A stretch of 64,000 bases of DNA, taken from Prado023 sp963700395 (GTDB lineage: Bacteria > Actinomycetota > Actinomycetes > S36-B12 > CAIYMF01). The position numbers and the translations under genes were made by a program. The notes under the pieces were generated by a model that did not search any database, had not been told where the DNA came from, and saw only the letters and a list, made by a program, of their open reading frames with translations. Location of the stretch: NCBI GenBank assembly GCA_963700395.1, contig CAVOXI010000001.1, positions 682,001-746,000 on the forward strand, read 5' to 3'. Positions 35,737 through 47,082 of the stretch are shown piece by piece (the first letter of the stretch is position 1; each line of letters starts with the position of its first letter).

Positions 35737-36935
35737 GACTCATCGACCTTGCTGTCTGTGGCCCAGGACGGTCGCCGCAGCGGCAGGCGCCCCCAGAAGT
35801 GCCCCGACAGGTCGGCCTCGACCTTCTCCCCACCCGGCGTGGCGCTCTCGTACACGGACAGGACCTGACGGGCCACCGTCGCCCAGTCGAACTGGGCCGC
35901 CCGCTCGCGTCCGGCGACGCGCAGCGCATCGCGCCGCGCGGGGTCGCCGAGGAGCTCGATCAGCCGATCGGCGAGGTCCTCGGAGTCCTCGTTGCGGAAG
36001 TGCACTCCGGCCCGGCCCTCATCCAGCACCCGCTGGAACGCCTCGATGTCGCTGGCCACCACAGGGGCACCGGCTGCCATCGCCTCCAGCAGGATGATCC
36101 CGAAGGACTCGCCCCCGGTGTTCGGGGCCACGTAGATGTCGGCCGAGCGCAGCGCACGGGCCTTGTCGTCCTCGCTGACGAGCCCGAGGAACTCCACCCG
36201 CTGCGCCAGCTCGGGGCTCAGCGCGGCGCGCGCCTCCTCGACGTCACCGGGGCCGGCCACCAGGACGCGACAGGTCCGGGACGGCAGCCACCACGCGGGG
36301 CAGGGCGGCGAGCAGGATCGGCAGGCCCTTGCGTGGCTCGTCGGTGCGGCCCAGGAACATCAGGGTGTTGCTCCCCCGGGCCCGGCCGGGCAGGGTCTCG
36401 TCGCCCGCATAGGCGCTGCAGTCCACCCCGTTCGGGATGAGCACCGCGTCCCCCCCGATGTACTCGACCATCGACCGGCGCGCGTACTCGCTGACTGCGA
36501 TCCGGGCGCGCACCTTCTCCATGGCGCTCCGGACGATCGGCGCCCCCGCGTTCAGCTCACGCCTCGAGGAGGCAAGGCTCGCATGCCACGTTGCCACGAT
36601 GGGACCGTCGGCCACCCAGATGGACAGGATGGACAGGGTCGGGCCCGCCGGTTCGTGGACGTGCAGGATGTCCAGGTCGGAGTCCTTGATCCAGCGCCGG
36701 GCGCGGGCGGTGGCCATGGGCCCGAAGTTGATCTTCGCCACCGAGCCGTTGGAGCTGATGGAGATCGGCTTGCCGCCGCTGGTGACGTACTCGGGCAGGG
36801 CATCCTCGTCGTCGGCGGGGGCGAGGATGACGGCCTCGTGGCCCAGGCGCATCAGGGCCAGGCGCAGGTCATGGATGTGCGCGGCGACCCCTCCGGGGTG
36901 TCCCAGGCGTACGGGCAGACGAGTCCGACGCGCAT
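35733..36935 (-). CDS. pimA: Phosphatidylinositol alpha-mannosyltransferase PimA, two compensating frameshifts
   Basis: GT4 glycosyltransferase that adds the first mannose to phosphatidylinositol. The N-terminus MRVGLVCPYAWDTP, the middle (IVATWHASLASS, VLIPNGVDCSAY, FLGRTDEPRKGL) and the C-terminus (VAPNTGGESFGIILLEAMAAG) are all conserved but lie in two frames. A base is missing near 36894, where the sequence reads CCCCGGAGGGG but homologous protein (TPGGVAAH) needs one more G, and an extra base sits at 36270 (protein DLRVLVAGPGD restored if removed). Corrected length is 400 residues. It overlaps patA by one base and the LemA-like gene by 4. Everything else about the gene looks functional, so I suspect sequencing error. 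Confidence 0.88.
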
Positions 36936-37861
36936 CAGGCGTCCTGCTCGGATGCGTCCCGGGCAGCGAGTCGCGTCTGGTCGAGGTCGGCCAGCCAGAG
37001 CCGCTGGAGCATGTGCCAGTCGCGGGGATGCTCGGCGATGCCCGTGGCCAGCGCATCGGCCAGGAGCTGCGTCGTGGCCCGGATCCGCTCGTCGCGGTCC
37101 CCCACCGTCGGCGGCTCGATCTCGGGCAGGATCTCGGCGACGTTGTGACCCTCCCAGGAGAGCTTCACCGGGACCAGCGACGCGCCGGTGTCCACGGCCA
37201 GCGCCGCCGGACCGGCCGGGAAACGCGCGGTCTCGCCGAAGAACTGCACGTCGACCCCCTTGGCCGAGAGGTCCCGGTCGGCCAGGAGCGCGACCAGCCC
37301 CCCGGACTCGAGGGTCACCCGCAGCTGCTGGTACACCCCCGGGTCGCCCAGCCCGTGGATGGTCATCCCCAGCGACGTGCGGAAGTCGACGAACGCCGTG
37401 AAGAGCGCCTCGGGCTCGAGCTTCTCGGCCACCGTGTTGACCGGCGAGATGTGCTGGGAGCACCACGCCCCGGCGTGGTCCCAGTTGCCCATGTGCGGAA
37501 GGGCCGCCACGACACCACGACCCGAGGCCACCGGGTCGGACAGCCGCTCGGGATGTCGCATCTCGAAGGTGTCGATGCGTGCGGCGTCCCAGCCCGGCAG
37601 CCGGAAGGCATCACACCAGTAGCGCATGTAGGAGCGCATGCCCTCCCGGGAGACGGCGCGCAGCTCGTCGGCGGTGACCGGCCCAAGGACGCGTGCGAGG
37701 TTGGCCTCCAGCCGGCGGACCGAGGGCCCGCGCCTGCGCCACAGCTGGTCGGCGATCTGGTCGAAGGTCGAGTACGCCAGGCGCTCGGGCATCAACCTGA
37801 CTGCGCGCCAGCCGCCGGCATAGGCCAAGTAGGTCGCCTGCTCCTTCACCGTCCGACTCAC
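36935..37861 (-). CDS. patA: Phosphatidylinositol mannoside acyltransferase PatA
   Basis: Transfers an acyl chain from acyl-CoA to the mannose of phosphatidylinositol mannoside. The 308-residue protein belongs to the LpxL/HtrB-type acyltransferases and has the active-site motif HMGNWD (H-x4-D) near residue 125. A later segment ALLADRDLSAKGV is also typical. The GTG at 37859-37861 overlaps the pgsA stop by 4 bases; the stop shares one base with the pimA start. Confidence 0.92.
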   Translation of the reverse strand: MSRTVKEQATYLAYAGGWRAVRLMPERLAYSTFDQIADQLWRRRGPSVRRLEANLARVLGPVTADELRAVSREGMRSYMRYWCDAFRLPGWDAARIDTFEMRHPERLSDPVASGRGVVAALPHMGNWDHAGAWCSQHISPVNTVAEKLEPEALFTAFVDFRTSLGMTIHGLGDPGVYQQLRVTLESGGLVALLADRDLSAKGVDVQFFGETARFPAGPAALAVDTGASLVPVKLSWEGHNVAEILPEIEPPTVGDRDERIRATTQLLADALATGIAEHPRDWHMLQRLWLADLDQTRLAARDASEQDA

Positions 37862-38517
37862 TGCTCCGTGCTGGGCGTCTCGGCCTGCTGGCCGTTGAGC
37901 GGCTTCAACTGCCTGCGGACGTCCAGACCCCGCTGGAACACGGTGATGGTGGTCAGGACGGCCAGGATGGCGATCGCGACGCTCATGCCCCAGTCGACGA
38001 ACTGGTAGGCGATCGCGCCGAGGCCGAGCAGGATCATCCGCTCGGCCCGCTCGGCGATGCCCCCGTTGGCCGTGGCCCCGACCGCCTCGGCCCGCGCCTT
38101 CGCGTAGCTGACCACCACGCCGCCGACGAGGCACACCCACGCCAGCATCGTGGTCGCCGTGGGCAGGAACGCGTCAGGGACGTCGCGCTGCCAGGCCGCC
38201 CAGATGAGCACACCACCGAACACTGCTCCGTCCGCGACCCGGTCGAGCGTGGCGTCGAACCACGCGCCCCACGGGCCCTGCGTCCCGCTGAGGCGGGCCA
38301 TGGTGCCGTCGAGGACGTCGGCGGAGATGAACAGGAAGAGCAGGATGACCGCCGGGATGAACCGGCCCTGGGGGATCAGGATCAGCGCGGTGAGCACCGT
38401 CAGCGTGGTCCCGGTGAGGGTCACCATGTCCGGGGTGATCCGCATGCGCAGCAGGCCCCGGGCGATCGGCTCGACGACAGGGGCGATGACGCCGCGCGCA
38501 TCAGAGTTGTTCAGCAT
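37858..38517 (-). CDS. pgsA: Phosphatidylinositol phosphate synthase (CDP-alcohol phosphatidyltransferase)
   Basis: Membrane enzyme joining CDP-diacylglycerol and inositol phosphate, the first step to phosphatidylinositol in actinobacteria. The 219-residue protein has the full CDP-alcohol signature D-V-L-D-G-x2-A-R-x8-G-x3-D-x3-D and several membrane helices. The start is the ATG at 38515-38517 (MLNNSDARG); the longer frame upstream would contain the promoter. It begins the pgsA-patA-pimA operon. Confidence 0.93.
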   Translation of the reverse strand: MLNNSDARGVIAPVVEPIARGLLRMRITPDMVTLTGTTLTVLTALILIPQGRFIPAVILLFLFISADVLDGTMARLSGTQGPWGAWFDATLDRVADGAVFGGVLIWAAWQRDVPDAFLPTATTMLAWVCLVGGVVVSYAKARAEAVGATANGGIAERAERMILLGLGAIAYQFVDWGMSVAIAILAVLTTITVFQRGLDVRRQLKPLNGQQAETPSTEQ

Positions 38518-38527
38518 AAGGATGCCG

Positions 38528-38533
38528 ATCGTA
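38528..38533 (-). promoter_or_regulatory. Candidate -10 box (TACGAT) for pgsA-patA-pimA
   Basis: TACGAT on the minus strand, 10 bases before the pgsA ATG, so the message would have almost no leader. Confidence 0.4.
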
Positions 38534-38627
38534 GCGAGAAACCAGACCCCGAGTGCGCAGGACGAGGTGCTTGTTGCGAGGCTTGCGACTTGGGAGACTT
38601 CAGACCCGCGACGAAAGGGCAGCTCAC

Positions 38628-40775
38628 ATGGCACAGGCGAACACCCCAGGGGGTGCGTCGGTCCCCGCACCGGCCAGCCCCGCCGACATCCGCAACGTGG
38701 TCCTGGTCGGACCGTCAGGCGGGGGCAAGACGACCCTCCTCGAGGCCATGCTCGCCGCCACCGGGACCATCCCGCGTGCCGGGCGGACCACCGAGGGCAC
38801 GACCGTCTCGGACTTCGATGACGCGGAGGTGCGCCAGCAGCGCTCCGTCGGCCTCGCGCTGGCCCCCGTGGTCGTCGACGGGGTGAAGGTGAACTTCCTC
38901 GACACGCCCGGCTACGCCGACTTCGTGGGCGACCTGCGCGCAGGGCTGCGCGCTGCGGACGCGGCGCTGTTCGTGCTCTCGGCTGTCGACGGTGTCGACG
39001 GCGGGACCCAGATGCTGTGGGAGGAGTGCGCAGCCGTCGGCATGCCCCGCGCCGTCGTGGTGACGCGGCTGGACCACCCTCGTGCCGACTTCGACGAGCT
39101 CGTGGCGATCTGCCAGCGCGTCTTCGGCGAGGGTGTCATGCCCCTGATGCTGCCGATGATGGCCGACGACGGCACGCCTGCCGGCTTCATCGACCTGATC
39201 ACCGAGCGGATCCACGACTACTCGAGCGGCACCCGCGTGGACCGCGAGCCCGAGCAGACGCACCTCGACCTGATCGAGAACACCCGAGCGGGCCTGATCG
39301 AGGGGATCATCGCGGAGAGCGAGGACGAGACCCTCATGGATCGCTACCTCGCAGGTGAGCACATCGACACCGACACGCTGATCTCCGACCTCGAGATGGC
39401 CGTGGCCCGGGGCTCCTTCTACCCGGTGATCGCCACCGCCGTCGAGCTCGGCGGGCTGGGCACCAGTGAGGTGCTCGACCTCGTGCGCCGCGGCTTCCCC
39501 TCCCCCCTCGAGCACCCGCTGCCCCCGGTCTCGACCCCCGACGGCCAGCCCCGCGGACCGCTGGACTGCGACCCCGCCGGCCCCCTGTGCGCGGAGGTCG
39601 TCAAGACCACGACCGATCCCTACGTCGGGCGGCTCTCGCTCGTGCGCATCTTCTCCGGACGCCTCACCCCGGACTCGTTCGTCCACGTCTCGGGGCACTT
39701 CGGTGGTGGGCGCGGTCACGAGGACCACGACCTCGACGAGCGCATCGGGGCGCTGTCCAGCCCACTGGGCAAGGTCCAGCGGACCATCGACACCGGCATC
39801 GCCGGCGACATCGTCGCGGTCGCCAAGCTCACGCGCGCGGAGACCGGTGACACGCTGTCGGACAAGGAGACCCCCCTGCTGATGGAGCCGTGGCTCATGC
39901 CCGACGCCCTGCTCCCGGTGGCCATCGTCGCCAAGTCCAAGGCGGATGAGGACAAGCTCGGGGCCGCCCTGAACCGGCTCGTCGCCGAGGACGCGACCCT
40001 GCGCCTCGACCGCAACGGCGAGACGGGCCAGCTCGTGCTGTGGTGCATGGGTGAGGCGCATGTCGACGTGCTGCTCGACCGCCTGCGCAACCGGTACGGG
40101 GTCGCGGTGGAGTCCGAGGAGCTGCGGGTCTCGCTGCGGGAGACGTTCGCCGCGCCCGCCAAGGCCAAGGGCCGCCACGTCAAGCAGTCCGGTGGTCACG
40201 GGCAGTACGCGGTCTGCGACATCGAGGTCGCCCCGCTCCCCGCGGGCTCGGGCTTCGAGTTCGTCGACAAGGTCGTCGGCGGCTCGGTGCCGCGCCAGTT
40301 CATCCCCTCCGTGGAGAAGGGCGTGCGCACCCAGATGGAGCGCGGCGTCGTCGCCGGCTACCCGGTCGTCGACATCCAGGTGACCCTGTACGACGGCAAG
40401 GCGCACTCGGTGGACTCCTCCGACATGGCCTTCCAGATGGCCGGCGCCCTGGCTCTCAAGGAGGCCGCGGCCTCGGCCCAGATCTCGATGCTGGAACCGG
40501 TCGCCGCGATCAGCGTCCTGGTCTCCGACGAGTACGTCGGCGCCGTGATGGGCGACCTGTCCGGGCGCCGTGGGCGGGTGTCGGGCACTGAGCCCGCGGG
40601 CAACGGCCGCACGCTGATCAAGGCGGAGGTCCCCGAGCTCGAGCTCACCCGCTACGCGATCGAGCTGCGGTCGATGTCGCACGGGACGGGCACGTTCAAC
40701 CGCACGTACATCGGCCACGAGCCGATGCCGGCGCAGATCGCCAAGAAGGTCATCGACGCGAGCCCCAAGCACTGA
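38628..40775 (+). CDS. Elongation factor G-like protein (EF-G2)
   Basis: Translational GTPase paralogue of EF-G, 715 residues, with GTP-binding, domain II, and the EF-G C-terminal domains IV and V. The P-loop reads GPSGGGKT (28-35), not the AHIDAGKT of genuine EF-G, and the switch II motif is DTPGYADF. These features match the EF-G-like group of actinobacteria (FusA2), whose GTPase is thought not to drive translocation. ATG at 38628 with AAAGGG 8 bases upstream. A strong hairpin follows. Confidence 0.93.
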   Translation: MAQANTPGGASVPAPASPADIRNVVLVGPSGGGKTTLLEAMLAATGTIPRAGRTTEGTTVSDFDDAEVRQQRSVGLALAPVVVDGVKVNFLDTPGYADFVGDLRAGLRAADAALFVLSAVDGVDGGTQMLWEECAAVGMPRAVVVTRLDHPRADFDELVAICQRVFGEGVMPLMLPMMADDGTPAGFIDLITERIHDYSSGTRVDREPEQTHLDLIENTRAGLIEGIIAESEDETLMDRYLAGEHIDTDTLISDLEMAVARGSFYPVIATAVELGGLGTSEVLDLVRRGFPSPLEHPLPPVSTPDGQPRGPLDCDPAGPLCAEVVKTTTDPYVGRLSLVRIFSGRLTPDSFVHVSGHFGGGRGHEDHDLDERIGALSSPLGKVQRTIDTGIAGDIVAVAKLTRAETGDTLSDKETPLLMEPWLMPDALLPVAIVAKSKADEDKLGAALNRLVAEDATLRLDRNGETGQLVLWCMGEAHVDVLLDRLRNRYGVAVESEELRVSLRETFAAPAKAKGRHVKQSGGHGQYAVCDIEVAPLPAGSGFEFVDKVVGGSVPRQFIPSVEKGVRTQMERGVVAGYPVVDIQVTLYDGKAHSVDSSDMAFQMAGALALKEAAASAQISMLEPVAAISVLVSDEYVGAVMGDLSGRRGRVSGTEPAGNGRTLIKAEVPELELTRYAIELRSMSHGTGTFNRTYIGHEPMPAQIAKKVIDASPKH

Positions 40776-41415
40776 CGCACCGCACCGAGGAGGGGGCCGC
40801 TCCCAGCCGGGGGCGGCCCCCTCCTGCGTGTACGGCCCTGGGTGGGGCCTCCGCTGTCGGTCCGGATTCCCGCTCGTCCGCGCTCGGAGATCCGGCCGAA
40901 TCCGGGAGCGGGCCACCGGATAGCGGACCGATCGACAGGGGCGACCGGGGGCGGGCGGGGGGGTCAGCGCGGCGGATGGGCTTCAGGGTCCAGAGGAAGC
41001 TGGCCTCGCCGGTGACCGTCCAGTCCTCGGTGGACAGGATCACGTCGATGCGGAACTCCGGTCGCTCGCCCGCGTCGAGGCGCGCGACGATCGACTCCGG
41101 GGTGTCATGCATCAGGGCCTCGGCGTACATGGGGCCCATCGCGATCTTCTTGAACCGGATGGAGGCATCCACCGGGAGCGGGGTGGCGCGGTCCACCAGC
41201 ATCCCGAAGTTGCCGAGCACGATCGCGCCCGTGGCCGTCTCGGCCAGGGTGAACATGGCCCCGGCATGCGGACCTCCCACGTGGTTGCGGTACTCGGGCT
41301 TGTCCGGCAGCCGCAGCAGGACCCGCTGCGGGGCGAGGTCGAGGAACTCCAGCTCCAGGGTGCCCACCATCGGGACCACGGTGGGCATCTGGGCGACGAG
41401 GGTCTTGAAGTCCAT
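40750..41415 (-). CDS. Hotdog-fold thioesterase (DUF4442/PaaI-like) with unusual C-terminal extension
   Basis: The first 150 residues form a hotdog domain (VGGPHAGAMFTLAETATGAIVL is the active-site helix region), as in DUF4442 acyl-CoA thioesterases. The remaining 70 residues are low-complexity Pro/Arg/Ser/Gly and read straight through the terminator hairpin of the EF-G2 gene and 26 bases into its 3' end. A stop in the next frame lies right after the domain (about 40960), so a lost base or lost stop is likely; the true protein may end near residue 150. ATG at 41413-41415 with a TAGCCT box 7 bases upstream (leaderless). Confidence 0.75.
   Translation of the reverse strand: MDFKTLVAQMPTVVPMVGTLELEFLDLAPQRVLLRLPDKPEYRNHVGGPHAGAMFTLAETATGAIVLGNFGMLVDRATPLPVDASIRFKKIAMGPMYAEALMHDTPESIVARLDAGERPEFRIDVILSTEDWTVTGEASFLWTLKPIRRADPPARPRSPLSIGPLSGGPLPDSAGSPSADERESGPTAEAPPRAVHAGGGRPRLGAAPSSVRCVSAWGSRR
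40789..40824. terminator. 12-bp perfect terminator hairpin after EF-G2 gene
   Basis: GGAGGGGGCCGC at 40789-40800 pairs exactly with GCGGCCCCCTCC at 40813-40824, with a 12-base loop, 13 bases past the EF-G2 stop codon. It can serve both converging genes. No T-run. Confidence 0.8.
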
Positions 41416-41422
41416 GCCCGCG

Positions 41423-41428
41423 AGGCTA
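41423..41428 (-). promoter_or_regulatory. -10 box (TAGCCT) for the leaderless thioesterase gene
   Basis: TAGCCT on the minus strand, 7 bases before the ATG at 41415. Confidence 0.5.
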
Positions 41429-41562
41429 CCGACCCCAGGTGACCCCGCCGCAGCCGGTCCCCCGACGCACATCCCCGTCCGCCGGGAACCCCCGATCCCG
41501 TGGAATCCGGCCCGGCTGTGGGCGAACCACGCCCGTTCTGGAGAATGAGCAGCGCGCCGGGG

Positions 41563-41568
41563 TAACGT
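41563..41568 (+). promoter_or_regulatory. -10 box (TAACGT) for the leaderless HAD gene
   Basis: TAACGT followed by 7 bases and the GTG at 41576. Confidence 0.55.
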
Positions 41569-41575
41569 CGCGATC

Positions 41576-42133
41576 GTGTCCGAGCAGAGCCCGCCAGCGC
41601 AGCCCAGCGTCGCCGTCTTCGACATCGACGGGGTGCTTGCCGATGTGCGACACCGGCTGCATCACGTGGCCTCACGGCCGAAGGACTGGGACGCGTTCTT
41701 CGGCGCAGCCCCCGACGACCCGCCACTGGTCGAGGGCCTCGGCGCCGTGGCAACCGCGGCCAGTGCCGGTCACGTCATCGTGTACCTGACCGGTCGTCCC
41801 GAGCGCTGCCGGACCGCGACGCTGACCTGGCTCACGGCCCAGGGCCTGCCTCCCGGGGACCTCTTCATGCGCGACGACACGGACCGCAGGCCGGCACGGA
41901 TCACCAAGGTGGCCACCCTGCGCCGCCTGTCCCGCCGGTACCGGATCGACGCGTTCGTCGACGACGACGCAGCGGTGGTCGAGGCCGTGCGGGCCGCTGG
42001 GTTCCCGGTCCTGCACGCGCTCTGGATGCAACCCTCAACCTCAGGTGCAGACTCAGCCCCAGGGCCTTCGGGGCGTGAGGCATCAGCCCAGGACGTCCTG
42101 TTCGAGATCCAGGAGACTGAGGGCCGCACCTGA
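41576..42133 (+). CDS. HAD superfamily phosphatase (polynucleotide 3'-phosphatase-like)
   Basis: A 185-residue HAD phosphatase. Motif I is FDIDGVLADVRHR (Asp16 nucleophile, Asp18), motif II YLTGRPERCR, then a lysine in RITKVATL and motif IV DAFVDDDAAV. The RHR after motif I and TGRPE resemble the C-terminal phosphatase domain of T4-type polynucleotide kinases and small actinobacterial relatives; the substrate remains unknown. Its last 25 residues are Ser/Pro/Gly-rich. GTG start fits a leaderless promoter. Its stop and the gcvP stop lie in opposite arms of one hairpin. Confidence 0.85.
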   Translation: MSEQSPPAQPSVAVFDIDGVLADVRHRLHHVASRPKDWDAFFGAAPDDPPLVEGLGAVATAASAGHVIVYLTGRPERCRTATLTWLTAQGLPPGDLFMRDDTDRRPARITKVATLRRLSRRYRIDAFVDDDAAVVEAVRAAGFPVLHALWMQPSTSGADSAPGPSGREASAQDVLFEIQETEGRT

Positions 42134-42148
42134 GGGCGACTGGACGCC

Positions 42149-42155
<7 letters not shown>
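42127..42155. terminator. Shared hairpin holding the HAD and gcvP stop codons
   Basis: CACCTGAGG at 42127-42135 and CCTCAGGTG at 42147-42155, a perfect 9-base stem with an 11-base loop. The left arm contains the HAD TGA stop (42131-42133), the right arm the gcvP stop (42149-42151). It should work as a bidirectional terminator. Confidence 0.65.
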
Positions 42156-45061
<2,906 letters not shown>

Positions 45062-45067
45062 GCGCCA

Positions 45068-45073
45068 ACGATA
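45068..45073 (-). promoter_or_regulatory. -10 box (TATCGT) for leaderless gcvP
   Basis: TATCGT on the minus strand with 6 bases to the GTG at 45061, in the 47-base gap after merR. Confidence 0.55.
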
Positions 45074-45108
45074 GTCGCGTGCGCCCACGTCGGCTGCGAA
45101 GGCGCCCG

Positions 45109-45669
45109 TCAGCCGGTCTGGCGCTTGCGCCGACGCTCCGCGAGCTCGTCGTCACTCGAGGTCGCCATCCCGGTGCCGCGTTCGGCCGGAAGTGCCGAGA
45201 GCGTGCCCTCCACCTCGCGCCAGACCTTGCCGACCGCGATGCCGAAGACGCCTTGACCGCCACGCACGAGGTCGATGACCTCGTCCTCGCTGGTGCACTC
45301 GTAGACGCTGGCCCCGTCGCTCATCAGGGTGAGAGTTGCCAGGTCGTCCACTCCCCGGGCCCGGAGGTGCGCCACAGCCGTGCGGATGTTCTGCAGCGAG
45401 ACCCCGGTGTCGAGCAGGCGCTTGACCACCTTCAGGACAAGGATGTCGCGGAAGCTGTACAGGCGCTGCGTGCCTGAGCCGGTCGCCGGACGGATCGAGG
45501 GTTCCACGAGCCCGGTGCGGGCCCAGTAGTCCAGCTGGCGGTAGGTGATCTCCGCGGCGGAGCAGGCGATCGGGCCGCGGTAGCCGGCGCCCTCGGGCAA
45601 CGTCGTCTCGGGGACGTCGAAGAGCGACCCCTGCACCTCGTGCTTGTGTCCCGTGCCCTCTGCTGACAT
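45109..45669 (-). CDS. MerR family transcriptional regulator (second of the ftsR locus)
   Basis: A 186-residue MerR-type regulator. A 40-residue N-terminal extension containing SLFDVPE precedes the winged helix-turn-helix (AEITYRQLDYWARTGLVEPS) and a dimerisation/effector region; no metal-binding cysteines are seen. It corresponds in position to Rv1830 of Mycobacterium, between the bifunctional nuclease and gcvP. ATG at 45667-45669 with GGAGG 9 bases upstream. A dyad that could be its operator, or that of FtsR, lies in the preceding gap. Confidence 0.88.
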   Translation of the reverse strand: MSAEGTGHKHEVQGSLFDVPETTLPEGAGYRGPIACSAAEITYRQLDYWARTGLVEPSIRPATGSGTQRLYSFRDILVLKVVKRLLDTGVSLQNIRTAVAHLRARGVDDLATLTLMSDGASVYECTSEDEVIDLVRGGQGVFGIAVGKVWREVEGTLSALPAERGTGMATSSDDELAERRRKRQTG

Positions 45670-45800
45670 CTGAGGTGGCCTCCGGTCGCTGTGGCGTCTT
45701 GCGTCGGCGTAGTTACACCGGCGGAATTCCTTACCCGAAAGTAGGGCCCGCAGCACCCCACGTCAACGCACGCCCCACCGACACGCCGGGGCAAAGTCTC

Positions 45801-45817
45801 ACCCTCCAGTTGAGGGT
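45801..45817. promoter_or_regulatory. Candidate MerR-type operator dyad
   Basis: ACCCTCCAGTTGAGGGT: 6-base arms ACCCTC and GAGGGT, 5-base spacer, between bfn and merR. A similar dyad lies upstream of garA-ftsR (47611-47625). Confidence 0.45.
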
Positions 45818-45834
45818 TACCTCCGGGTCGTCGC

Positions 45835-46305
45835 CTACTCGAAGTCCTGCGGCGTCACGTTGTCCAGGAACTCGCGGAACTGCTCCACCTCGTCGACGTC
45901 CTCGGCCGGATCGGGGGCCACCCCGGCCTCGGCGAGCACCTCGTCGGACAGCAGTATCGGGACCCCGGCGCGCAGCGCGAGCGCGATCGCGTCCGAGGGC
46001 CGGGCGTCCACGCTCAACGACTCGAAGGCGAGCTCGGCGAAGAAGACCCCGTCGTCCAGCCGGGTGATGCGCACGGACTGCAGCGGCGTCCCCAGCTGGA
46101 GCAGCGTCGCCACGAACAGGTCGTGGGTCAGGGGCCGGGGTGCGGCCACGCCCTGCTGGGCCATCGCGATCGCGGCCGCCTCGTTGGGGCCGATCCAGAT
46201 GGGCAGCAGCGCTCCCCCGGAGACCGGTCGCACGAGCACGATCGGCGCATTGGAGGGCATCTCGACCCGCACGCCCACGACTTCCACTGCCTGGTACCCG
46301 TCCAC
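45835..46305 (-). CDS. Bifunctional nuclease family protein (DUF151)
   Basis: A 156-residue protein of the BFN/DUF151 family (plant and bacterial dual DNase/RNase): VLVRPVSGGALLPIWIGPNEAAAIA and SLSVDARPSDAIALALR are the two family signatures. The C-terminal tail is acidic. I start at the GTG 46303-46305: TACTCT lies 6 bases upstream, so a leaderless message is likely; an alternative at 46341 would include it. Matches the Rv1829 position between FtsR and the second MerR. Confidence 0.92.
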   Translation of the reverse strand: MDGYQAVEVVGVRVEMPSNAPIVLVRPVSGGALLPIWIGPNEAAAIAMAQQGVAAPRPLTHDLFVATLLQLGTPLQSVRITRLDDGVFFAELAFESLSVDARPSDAIALALRAGVPILLSDEVLAEAGVAPDPAEDVDEVEQFREFLDNVTPQDFE

Positions 46306-46311
46306 ACGGCC

Positions 46312-46317
46312 AGAGTA
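46312..46317 (-). promoter_or_regulatory. -10 box (TACTCT) for leaderless bfn
   Basis: TACTCT on the minus strand with exactly 6 bases to the GTG at 46305. Confidence 0.55.
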
Positions 46318-46344
46318 GACCCGGTGGGCTGGGCCCACCATCGC

Positions 46345-47082
46345 TCAGCGACCGAGCGTCCGGGGCAGTCCCGCCTTGACCAGGGCCACGTGCAGCTGGA
46401 TGGCCAGGGTCGCGATGGCGCGAGCCGCCTCCTCCGCCTTGGCGGCGCTGTCCTGGTGGCGACCGTGGGCCATCGGCTTGACCACCTGCTCCACCAGCGA
46501 GAGCTCACGATCGGCAGCCAGCCGGAAGGGGCGCAGGTGCCGGGGCCCGTAGCCGAACTGGGCCATCTCGGCGGCGATCCGGGCCACCTGGAGTGCTGTG
46601 GCGTCGTAGTACGACGTGCCCGGCGCCTGCGCGACCAGGCCGAAGGACTCGAGCTCGCGGAGGACCTCGTTGGTGGTCCCGGACTCCTCGAGCAGCTCCT
46701 TGCGCGACAGGCGCAGCTCCTGGCTCGGCGCGACCAGGTCCTCCGGGGAGGGATAGGTGTCCGTTGCCACCAGCGCCCGCGGGGCGGTGTCGGTCGCGCT
46801 CAGCGGCGCGGGCTGCAGGCCCCGGTCGATTGCGTCGAGGTGCTCGCGGATGACCTTCAGCGGCAGGTAGTGGTCGCGCTGCATCCGCAGCACGTAGCGC
46901 AGCCGCTCGGCGTCGGCCCGGGTGAACTTCCGATACCCGGAGGGCGTCCGCTGCGGCTCGACGAGGTCCTCGGCCTCGAGGTAGCGGATCTTGGAGATGC
47001 TGATGTCCGGGAAGTCCGCGCGCAGCAGGTGCAGCACCTCCCCGATGCTGAGCAGGCCATCGGAGGCCGCAGCAGTGCTCAC
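46345..47082 (-). CDS. ftsR: MerR family regulator FtsR
   Basis: MerR-type regulator of 245 residues, equivalent by position and sequence to FtsR of Corynebacterium glutamicum (activator of ftsZ) and Rv1828. The N-terminal winged helix begins at LLSIGEVLHLLRADFPDISISKIR; RTPSGYRKF is in the wing. The rest is a helical effector/dimerisation region. The GTG at 47080-47082 overlaps the garA stop (GTGA). Confidence 0.9.
   Translation of the reverse strand: MSTAAASDGLLSIGEVLHLLRADFPDISISKIRYLEAEDLVEPQRTPSGYRKFTRADAERLRYVLRMQRDHYLPLKVIREHLDAIDRGLQPAPLSATDTAPRALVATDTYPSPEDLVAPSQELRLSRKELLEESGTTNEVLRELESFGLVAQAPGTSYYDATALQVARIAAEMAQFGYGPRHLRPFRLAADRELSLVEQVVKPMAHGRHQDSAAKAEEAARAIATLAIQLHVALVKAGLPRTLGR

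Noticed and set aside
36244..36900. Programmed frameshifting in pimA
   Set aside because: Neither shift site shows a slippery heptamer with downstream structure, and two opposite shifts within one conserved enzyme are better explained by sequence error.
45062..45108. Glycine riboswitch upstream of gcvP
   Set aside because: The gap is 47 bases, too short for an aptamer, and the promoter places the transcript start at the GTG.
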